Below, piece by piece: positions 22,474 through 28,136 of a DNA stretch of 28,136 nt (the stretch's first letter is position 1; every line of letters starts with the position of its first letter). Source of the stretch: Candidatus Methanomarinus sp. HR1 (GTDB lineage: Archaea > Halobacteriota > Methanosarcinia > Methanosarcinales > Methanocomedenaceae); the NCBI GenBank assembly GCA_002926195.1, contig MZXQ01000045.1:1-28136 (forward strand), given 5' to 3'. The notes beneath the pieces were generated by a model. That model was not told where the DNA came from. It searched no databases and was given only the letters and a program-made list of their open reading frames with translations. A program made the position numbers and the translations under genes.

Positions 22474-25338
22474 TCATTTTTCACTCAGACTCATAAGATA
22501 TGCTCTTACCAGCCGTATTTCATTATAAGAGAATTCATCACCCAATTGTTCTTTAACCGGTGATAATTTCTCACCCCCATGAATCGCTAAAGTATTAATA
22601 ATAATATCTTGCTTATTTTTATCAATAAATTTATCAATATCTATTTCTTCTCCGGACGATATTAAATTTTCAAAATGTGATGCAATTGTACTTGCTGCCA
22701 GATTCCTTTTTTCTGCGATTTGCTCAATAGTAAGATCCTGATTGTGCAATTCAAGAGTCTTTTGTACAGTAGAAGTTATTGTGTTATCTTGTGGAGGAAC
22801 ATATGTGCTGACATATCCCGGTTTTATATCCTTTTCCCTGCAATATCCAGTAATTACCTGTAAGAATTGATCCCCGTATTTCTCCAGCTTTCTTTCACCA
22901 ACACCATTTATCATACGTAAATCAGCCAAACTCTTAGGAAGTTGAGTTGCCATTGCCTTTAAACTCGAATCATGGAAAATGATATACGGTGGTATACTCT
23001 CCTCATCAGCAAGTTTCTTTCTCAGACGTTTCAGAGTTTCAAACAAACCATGATCAAAGTCCTCACTATATGATTCCTGTAATACCTGGATTTCTTCTAT
23101 TGGCTTTGTTAAAATAATTATTTCGTTACTTGCTAAAGTATCACGGATTTTTTGAGTTGTTTTTAAAACAGGGTATTTATTCCCATCCGATCTAAAATAA
23201 CCAAGCTGGACTAATTCCCTTATCAAAGCTTTCCATTGCTTTTTTGAGTATTCTTTACCAGTACCATGAATTGCTAATGAATCATGCTGGTTGCTGGTAA
23301 TCTTTTTTCCTTTTGAACCACACAGAACATCAGCAATATGTGTAACACCATACCTTTCATTGATCTGGGAAATACAGGAAAAGATCTTTTGAGCAGCATC
23401 TGTTCCATCAATAGTATCTTTTGGATCCAAACAAACATCACAACTCCCACAATTTGATTCGTCATATTCTTCACCAAAATAATTTAATAAAATTTTTCTG
23501 CGGCAGGTTCTACTGTCACAGAAAGTAATTATATCATGTAGCTTTTGATATGCAATGTGTTTTTCATTTTCATTCTTTTTCTGGTCTATAAAAAATTCGA
23601 TTTTTCGCTTATCTCCGTAACTGAAAAAAAGAATGCAATCACTTTTTTCTCCATCCCTCCCGGCTCGTCCTGTTTCCTGATAGTAGGTTTCAAGATTTTT
23701 TGGCAGATCATAATGGATCACAAAACGGATATTGGATTTGTCTATTCCCATCCCAAAAGCTATTGTTGCAACGATTATCTCAACATCATCTTTTATGAAT
23801 TTCTCCTGCGTTCGGGCCCTTAGATCCGGATTTAATCCGGCATGATAAGGCAAAGCACGTAAACCTTCCTGTTGAAGTTTATCTGCCAGTATATCCGCAG
23901 ATTTGCGGCTATAGCAATAAATAATCCCAGGATCTTTGTTATGGTCCGTTAGATATTGAAGTAACTGGTAATAGGCATTATTTTTTGGTTTGACCAGGTA
24001 GGTGAGATTATTACGGTTCAGACTCGCTGTATATATCTTCGGCTTGTCAAGTTTCAACTGTGTAATAATATCCTTTTGCACATCAGGTATGGCAGTTGCT
24101 GTCGTTGCAATTAAAGGTGTATCTAAAAATTGTTCCTTAAGTAATCTCAACTCGCGGTATTTAGGTCGAAAATCATGACCCCATTCAGAAATGCAGTGTG
24201 CCTCATCAACTGCAATAAGACTTATATTCAAATCCGGATCATGCAAAAAATTAAGAAAACCGGTTTGCATTAATCTTTCAGGAGCTACATAAAGAATACT
24301 GATTTTATTATTTAATATTTGTTTTTTTATCTGTTCGATTTTATTAAAACTCAGGGAACTGTTGATATAAGCTGCAGCAATTCCATTGGCTTTAAGACCA
24401 TCAACCTGGTCTTTCATCAGGGCAATAAGTGGTGAAACAACGATCACTATGCCGTTTAAAAGAAGAGAAGGGATCTGGTAACATAAGGATTTTCCGCCGC
24501 CAGTCGGCATCATGACAAAAACATCATTTCTCATTAGAATATCCTTGATGATATCTTCCTGGTATGAAATAAATGAAGTGTAACCGAAATATTTTTTTAA
24601 CACACCAAATGCCTGTTCCATATCTACCTGCTTTGGCTTTTGATAATCCTTAAAAACATGTACACCTGAGATCTGCAGCCAGTAAGCATCATCAAAAAGC
24701 CTTGTAAGATCAATATGAAGAAAAAGATTCATTTTTTTCAATTTTTCTTTAAGTTCGTTACAAAAGGAATCCGGGTCTTTTCCCATTTGGATCATTTGAG
24801 TATCACAATACTTCCTAAATGCACAATCCGTTACTGGTAAATGATAATTTTCTCCATCATTATCATAAAAAGATATCTGGTATTCAAATTTCCCATCTTT
24901 TTTTATTGAGTAATTGACATTCAATACTTGCTTTACTTTTATTATTCCCAATGATCTTTCTACATCTGCGGATTGTATATATCGTCCTTCATTAATATCC
25001 ACTCCAAATATATCCTTCACAGAACCATCTAATATACTCTCTAAAAAAATCTTACGTTCGTCCTCAGAAAGATAACCTAATAATCTTGGTTTATAATTTG
25101 AATTTATTTCCCAGTCCTCTGTATGTGGCGACTCAGGCAAAGGAAAACGTAAGTCAACTTCAACTCGTGTAAATGGTTTAATGATATGCTTGCCATTTTC
25201 ATCTAAAAGGTGACTTTTCTTAAGACCGGTGTATGATATTACAGGTCTTACTGGCTGTTTATTTTCATCAAAGCCAAATATATTGACATTAGAACCATGC
25301 ATCTGGCTTAAATTAGTGATTATTATTTCTTTTTTCAT
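22474..25338 (-). CDS. RecQ-family helicase with N-terminal dual-OB-like domain and C-terminal HRDC/HTH
   Basis: A 954-residue 3'-5' DNA helicase. Residues 1-230 are not helicase: MKKEIIITNLSQMHGSNVNI and the PHTEDW motif at 71-76 resemble the dual-OB domain seen in varied prokaryotic proteins. The RecQ core follows: Walker A MMPTGGGKS (276-284), DEAH (378-381), TATA (413-416) and motif VI QETGRAGRDG (554-563). A RecQ zinc site has Cys612, Cys630, Cys633 and Cys636. Then come a winged helix (645-750), an HRDC domain (762-836) and a helix-turn-helix of HTH_40 type (855-950). Standard RecQ is about 600 residues, so this is an extended fusion. The start is ATG at 25338. No operon partner is adjacent. 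The family is patchy in archaea, suggesting acquisition. Confidence 0.93.
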   Translation of the reverse strand: MKKEIIITNLSQMHGSNVNIFGFDENKQPVRPVISYTGLKKSHLLDENGKHIIKPFTRVEVDLRFPLPESPHTEDWEINSNYKPRLLGYLSEDERKIFLESILDGSVKDIFGVDINEGRYIQSADVERSLGIIKVKQVLNVNYSIKKDGKFEYQISFYDNDGENYHLPVTDCAFRKYCDTQMIQMGKDPDSFCNELKEKLKKMNLFLHIDLTRLFDDAYWLQISGVHVFKDYQKPKQVDMEQAFGVLKKYFGYTSFISYQEDIIKDILMRNDVFVMMPTGGGKSLCYQIPSLLLNGIVIVVSPLIALMKDQVDGLKANGIAAAYINSSLSFNKIEQIKKQILNNKISILYVAPERLMQTGFLNFLHDPDLNISLIAVDEAHCISEWGHDFRPKYRELRLLKEQFLDTPLIATTATAIPDVQKDIITQLKLDKPKIYTASLNRNNLTYLVKPKNNAYYQLLQYLTDHNKDPGIIYCYSRKSADILADKLQQEGLRALPYHAGLNPDLRARTQEKFIKDDVEIIVATIAFGMGIDKSNIRFVIHYDLPKNLETYYQETGRAGRDGEKSDCILFFSYGDKRKIEFFIDQKKNENEKHIAYQKLHDIITFCDSRTCRRKILLNYFGEEYDESNCGSCDVCLDPKDTIDGTDAAQKIFSCISQINERYGVTHIADVLCGSKGKKITSNQHDSLAIHGTGKEYSKKQWKALIRELVQLGYFRSDGNKYPVLKTTQKIRDTLASNEIIILTKPIEEIQVLQESYSEDFDHGLFETLKRLRKKLADEESIPPYIIFHDSSLKAMATQLPKSLADLRMINGVGERKLEKYGDQFLQVITGYCREKDIKPGYVSTYVPPQDNTITSTVQKTLELHNQDLTIEQIAEKRNLAASTIASHFENLISSGEEIDIDKFIDKNKQDIIINTLAIHGGEKLSPVKEQLGDEFSYNEIRLVRAYLMSLSEK

Positions 25339-25399
25339 GGATGTACCACATTCACATCATCCTTATATTATCTAAAGTTTATCATTATACTGACAATAA

Positions 25400-25549
25400 T
25401 ATATTAGTGGAATTGTGGAATATTATCGACTGGTGTCGTGGAGTGCATCCGATCTGTTTGGAAGAATAAGCCTCAAAGAGGAGCTGGAAACAATTAATTG
25501 TTGGAACAAAGGTCGATCTAGTGCGTTACTGGCGGCGTATCCACACTAA
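25400..25549 (+). pseudogene. gene remnant between recQ-like and AAA ATPase genes
   Basis: A plus-strand frame runs from just after a TAA at 25397 to TAA at 25547-25549 and overlaps the end of the AAA gene. Its translation is protein-like and not low-complexity, for example YYRLVSWSASDLFG followed by SLKEELETINCWNKGRSS. The only start candidates are GTG codons, with no ribosome site. It looks like a leftover piece of a gene destroyed when its neighbours were rearranged; the family is not recognised. A ten-base palindrome CAATTAATTG lies inside it at 25491-25500. The remaining spacer to recQ (25339-25399) is AT-rich and likely holds the recQ promoter. Confidence 0.35.
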
Positions 25550-26828
25550 GCAACCATTTCCACAGCGGTATGAACCTGATACTACAATCCCCATGCTCTT
25601 CGATAGTTTCAATATCATCAGTGATTATTGTACCTTCGCTTAATTTGAATTCATTTATTGCTTCTAAAAGCCCTGCAATTTCACGCTCCCTGTTTTGTTG
25701 CGTTAAAGAACAACAAACCTGGATAACTTGAATAATGTCTGCCCCTTTTTTCACTATAAAGTCGCATTCATGCCTGGCTTTGTAATAATATATCTCATCT
25801 CCTTTTCTATGTAGTTCTAAGAACACAGTGTTTTCATATAATTTTCCCAGATCCTCGCTAAACTTGAAACCCAGGATATTGTGCAGCCCCTGATCTATTG
25901 CATAAACCTTTTTTGGGTTTACTTGCTGCTCTTTTAATGAATATGAAAATCTGTTTATAAAAAATATAAGATAGGCATCCCTTAAGTAATATGAAAACCG
26001 CTCTACACTGTCCAGACTTATACCAATAAAATTCGCTATTTTCCTAAAGGATGTAAGTGTGGAAATATTAGTTAAAAAATATTTAGCCAGACTTCTCAGC
26101 TTATCTATTTTTTTTATTTTGTATCTTTCGGCAATATCACGAAGTAGTATATCGTTAAAATATCCACGAAGTATGTCATTTTTTTCCTGTGAGAGCACAA
26201 CCTGTGGGAAACCACCTGAAACAAGATATTTGCGTAGCATCTGTCTAATTATTATTCTATTTGATAAAATATCAAGCTTTGATGTTATTGACAAATTATT
26301 AAAATGTAAAAATTCCATAAATGTCAACGGATATACCTGGATATCCACATGTCTGCCTGTAAGTGCAGTACCAAGTTCCTTGCTTAATAATTTTGCAGAT
26401 GATCCGGAAACGAAAATATCCGCACTACCTTTTTCGTGAAGTGCACGGACAAACCTTTCCCACCCTTTAATATTCTGTATTTCATCAAGAAATATACCTG
26501 GTTTGATTGTGGGCTGGATGATCTCTAAAAAAGCTTCATGTGCATCTATTAAGAACCTGACTGATAGATCATCAATGAATTTTGGCTCCTCAAAGTTTAT
26601 ATAAAGATTATTTCTTCTATCGTTTCCTTTTTCTATCAAATTGTTTATATATTGTCTCATTAATGTAGTTTTTCCGGATCGTCTGACTCCAGTGATGAAA
26701 ATTACCTGTTCGGTTGTCTTTAATTTTTCAAACAGCTCAAGATATGGTTCCCTCGAAATACCTGAATCAGGACTTCTTGACCAGTAGTTCCATTCATCCA
26801 ATACTTCTATTATTTTTTCTTTTTCCAT
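25518..26828 (-). CDS. AAA ATPase with DUF4143 C-terminal domain
   Basis: A 436-residue ATPase of the AAA_14/DUF4143 type, common in archaea and anaerobic bacteria and of unproven function. Walker A GVRRSGKTT spans residues 47-55, Walker B GIFLDEIQN 111-119, sensor-like FVSGSSAKLL 139-148, and then TGRHVDIQVYPLTFMEFL. The C-terminal half (about 200-420) has the DUF4143 pattern with YAIDQGLHNILGF and the nuclease-like acidic stretch YYYKARHECDFIVKKG, recalling PD-(D/E)XK folds. The ATG at 26828 is preceded by a TATA-like ATATATTTTATACT about 25 bases upstream, so the mRNA may be nearly leaderless. Such genes are often multicopy and mobile. The stop is TAG. Confidence 0.9.
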   Translation of the reverse strand: MEKEKIIEVLDEWNYWSRSPDSGISREPYLELFEKLKTTEQVIFITGVRRSGKTTLMRQYINNLIEKGNDRRNNLYINFEEPKFIDDLSVRFLIDAHEAFLEIIQPTIKPGIFLDEIQNIKGWERFVRALHEKGSADIFVSGSSAKLLSKELGTALTGRHVDIQVYPLTFMEFLHFNNLSITSKLDILSNRIIIRQMLRKYLVSGGFPQVVLSQEKNDILRGYFNDILLRDIAERYKIKKIDKLRSLAKYFLTNISTLTSFRKIANFIGISLDSVERFSYYLRDAYLIFFINRFSYSLKEQQVNPKKVYAIDQGLHNILGFKFSEDLGKLYENTVFLELHRKGDEIYYYKARHECDFIVKKGADIIQVIQVCCSLTQQNREREIAGLLEAINEFKLSEGTIITDDIETIEEHGDCSIRFIPLWKWLLSVDTPPVTH

Positions 26829-26862
26829 ATATGGTATTATGTTATTCTATAGTATAAAATAT

Positions 26863-26892
26863 ATCGGTCATTATCTCATAAAAGTGACCGAT
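26863..26892. terminator. hairpin between beta-helix gene and AAA gene
   Basis: ATCGGTCA (26863-26870) and TGACCGAT (26885-26892) form a perfect eight-base stem with a 14-base loop, 16 bases after the stop of the beta-helix gene. On the minus strand it runs into ATATATTTTATACT, which is T-rich but is also the likely TATA box of the AAA gene. It may act as a terminator, an operator, or both. Confidence 0.5.
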
Positions 26893-26907
26893 TTGATTGA
26901 TACTATT

Positions 26908-28136
26908 TCATTTCGCGATCAGACCCGGGACCAGTGGAAGGTAGTCTCCTCCATATTTGATTCTGCCTGATGATCTATATGGGAGTAGGGTATCTCCTAG
27001 TCCATCCCCGTCCGTATCCTTTCCTTCATAGTCTGACCAGTAGTTTCCGCCAAGCCACGATCCACCTATAATGTTTTTTCCTGCGGTTTTATTGATGTTC
27101 CATGTGTTATATTCAGGGATGTCAACCGCGTTCCATTCATTGTTGAAATAGTTATTATAGATTAAGTTGTCATTTGAATAAAACAGTATGATGCCGGAAA
27201 AGTCATTAGAATCTGCAGTATTATTAATAATTGTGTTGTTGCTTGAATAAGCTAAGCAGATGCCAGCTTCGTTTGAGTTGGCAATGTTGTTAATAAGTGT
27301 ATTATTGTTTGAAGAAATTAAGCTGATACCTTCATAGTTTAAACTGGCAGTGATGTTCTCTATCAGCGAATTTGTAGTGTATGCAATCATCACTCCTCCA
27401 TAATTATTTGTTAGTGCCAGATCACTGATCGTAATATTCGTGGAGTATACGACACCAACGAACCCGGCATCATTCGGTACCACTTTATCTCGCTGATCGA
27501 CCCAGTAATAGACCGGCTTTTTATCCACAGTATTGCTTATATCCATGTTATGGATGAAATGAGAAAGATTCATTCCGAAAATTTTGAAATTGTACATATT
27601 CTCTGACATAGTGTTGTTCGTAAGTGTGTTGTTGCTAGAAAATCGTAGGCAGATGCCGCCACTATTATTCAATGCAGTGTTGTTCCTAAGTGTATTGTTG
27701 TTAGAAGATTGCAGATAGATACCATTATAGTTTGAGCTCACGGTGATGTTCTCTATTAGCGAATTTGAGGTGTATGCAAATAACATTCCATCGGTATTTT
27801 TCGTCAGTGTCTGATCTCTGACAGTAATATTCGTGGAGTTTACAACACCAACGAAGCCAGCATCACCCGGTACCACTTTGTCTTTCTGGTCGATCCAGTA
27901 ATAAATCGGTTTTTGATTCACTGTATTGCTCATGTCTATACTCTGGACATAGTGAGAAAGATTCACACCGGAAACTCTAAAGTTGTTTGTATTCCCTGAT
28001 ATAGTGTTGCTGGAAAGCGTATTGTTTCCAGATAATCGTAGGTAGATACCGATGTTTTTATTCGAGCTAATAATATTGTTTGTAAGCGAGTTGTTGCTCG
28101 ATGAAGACAGAGAAATGCCATCGTCATTGTTCGAAA
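26908..28136 (-). CDS. NosD-like parallel beta-helix surface protein, 5' end outside the window
   Basis: The frame is open without a stop to position 28136, so the N-terminus and any signal peptide are missing. More than 400 residues are present. The sequence is built from short Asn-rich beta-helix turns (SSNNNTL.NN, SNSLIENIT) typical of the NosD/CASH right-handed beta-helix family. It also contains a larger unit with YYWVDQRDKVVP and DAGFVGVV that recurs every 131 residues. Many N-x-S/T sites suggest heavy glycosylation. The C-terminus has GGNYWSDYEGKDTDGDGLGD, a Ca-binding-like motif common in methanogen surface proteins. A GTG at 27966 exists but is internal. It is probably an exported envelope or adhesion protein. 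Confidence 0.88.
   Translation of the reverse strand, partial: SNNDDGISLSSSSNNSLTNNIISSNKNIGIYLRLSGNNTLSSNTISGNTNNFRVSGVNLSHYVQSIDMSNTVNQKPIYYWIDQKDKVVPGDAGFVGVVNSTNITVRDQTLTKNTDGMLFAYTSNSLIENITVSSNYNGIYLQSSNNNTLRNNTALNNSGGICLRFSSNNTLTNNTMSENMYNFKIFGMNLSHFIHNMDISNTVDKKPVYYWVDQRDKVVPNDAGFVGVVYSTNITISDLALTNNYGGVMIAYTTNSLIENITASLNYEGISLISSNNNTLINNIANSNEAGICLAYSSNNTIINNTADSNDFSGIILFYSNDNLIYNNYFNNEWNAVDIPEYNTWNINKTAGKNIIGGSWLGGNYWSDYEGKDTDGDGLGDTLLPYRSSGRIKYGGDYLPLVPGLIAK
27181..27966 (-). repeat. tandem 393-bp (131-residue) repeat in the beta-helix gene
   Basis: Two full units follow one another (27966-27574 and 27573-27181) without gaps in the alignment: NLSHYVQSIDMSNTV matches NLSHFIHNMDISNTV, and DAGFVGVVNSTNIT matches DAGFVGVVYSTNIT. 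The DNA offset is exactly 393 bases, as seen by aligning GAGAAAGATTCA at 27954 and 27561. The tail of an earlier unit (NNFRVSGV matching YNFKIFGM) is visible up to the window edge, so at least three units exist. Confidence 0.88.

Noticed and set aside
23545..23823. Plus-strand ORF inside recQ-like gene
   Set aside because: Antisense to helicase motifs that are clearly coding; Phe-rich shadow with no start signal.
26059..26439. 126-codon plus-strand ORF
   Set aside because: Antisense to the DUF4143 part of the AAA gene; no independent support.
26908..28136. CRISPR-like repetitive signal
   Set aside because: The periodicity comes from protein-coding beta-helix units of 393 bases with diverged DNA, not short identical repeats with spacers.

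Overview
The window is AT-rich archaeal DNA from a methane-metabolising lineage. It carries the cluster for activation of methyl-coenzyme M reductase (atwA, mmp3, mmp6, mmp5, mmp15, mmp17, mmp7) plus mmp12, together with archaeal housekeeping genes: GatE, archaeal Pgk, PyrI, Dph2, archaeal Hpt and an initiator tRNA-Met. Gene content and the Asn-rich parallel beta-helix surface protein at the right end point to the Methanosarcinales / ANME-2 branch. This is an inference. At least five genes end in TAG, which argues weakly against a pyrrolysine-decoding methylamine user.

Layout. Positions 1-460 hold the minus-strand end of an unrecognised reading frame with no start codon, followed by about 240 bases of mostly non-coding DNA with a hairpin and a possible 29-codon ORF. 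Positions 704-7723 are the mcr-activation cluster, all on the minus strand, with short spacings or overlaps and strong ribosome binding sites. A 118-bp gap with its own promoter-like and inverted-repeat signals splits atwA from the six mmp genes. An operator-like set of ATTCAAT inverted repeats lies upstream of atwA. Positions 7942-11264 carry gatE, tRNA-iMet and pgk, also on the minus strand. From 11480 to 21034 genes run on the plus strand: mmp12, pyrB-pyrI, a winged-helix/CBS regulator that seems to start at an ATA codon, a Trm112-like zinc protein, a two-TM membrane protein, pyrG, a zinc-ribbon/PUA/PAPS-reductase fusion, hpt-dph2, a 46-residue charged protein and a MoaD/ThiS-like beta-grasp protein. 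On the minus strand follow a DUF2953-GerW(YtfJ) pair, then an accessory region: a RecQ helicase with an N-terminal dual-OB-like domain, a remnant ORF, a DUF4143-type AAA ATPase and the edge-truncated NosD-like protein.

How the genes work together. AtwA and several Mmp proteins are known to act in ATP-dependent reductive activation of MCR. Mmp15 keeps the ATPase and Fe-S cysteine motifs of 2-hydroxyacyl-CoA dehydratase activators, so it could be a second ATP-driven electron-transfer module in the same operon. PyrB, PyrI and PyrG supply pyrimidine nucleotides; Hpt salvages purines; GatE and tRNA-iMet serve translation; Dph2 starts diphthamide synthesis on aEF2. No CRISPR array, complete insertion sequence or rRNA was seen. 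The least explained material is the Mmp5/6/15 module, the small charged protein paired with a beta-grasp protein ending in Arg-Gly, and the dual-OB/RecQ fusion with its neighbouring gene remnant.
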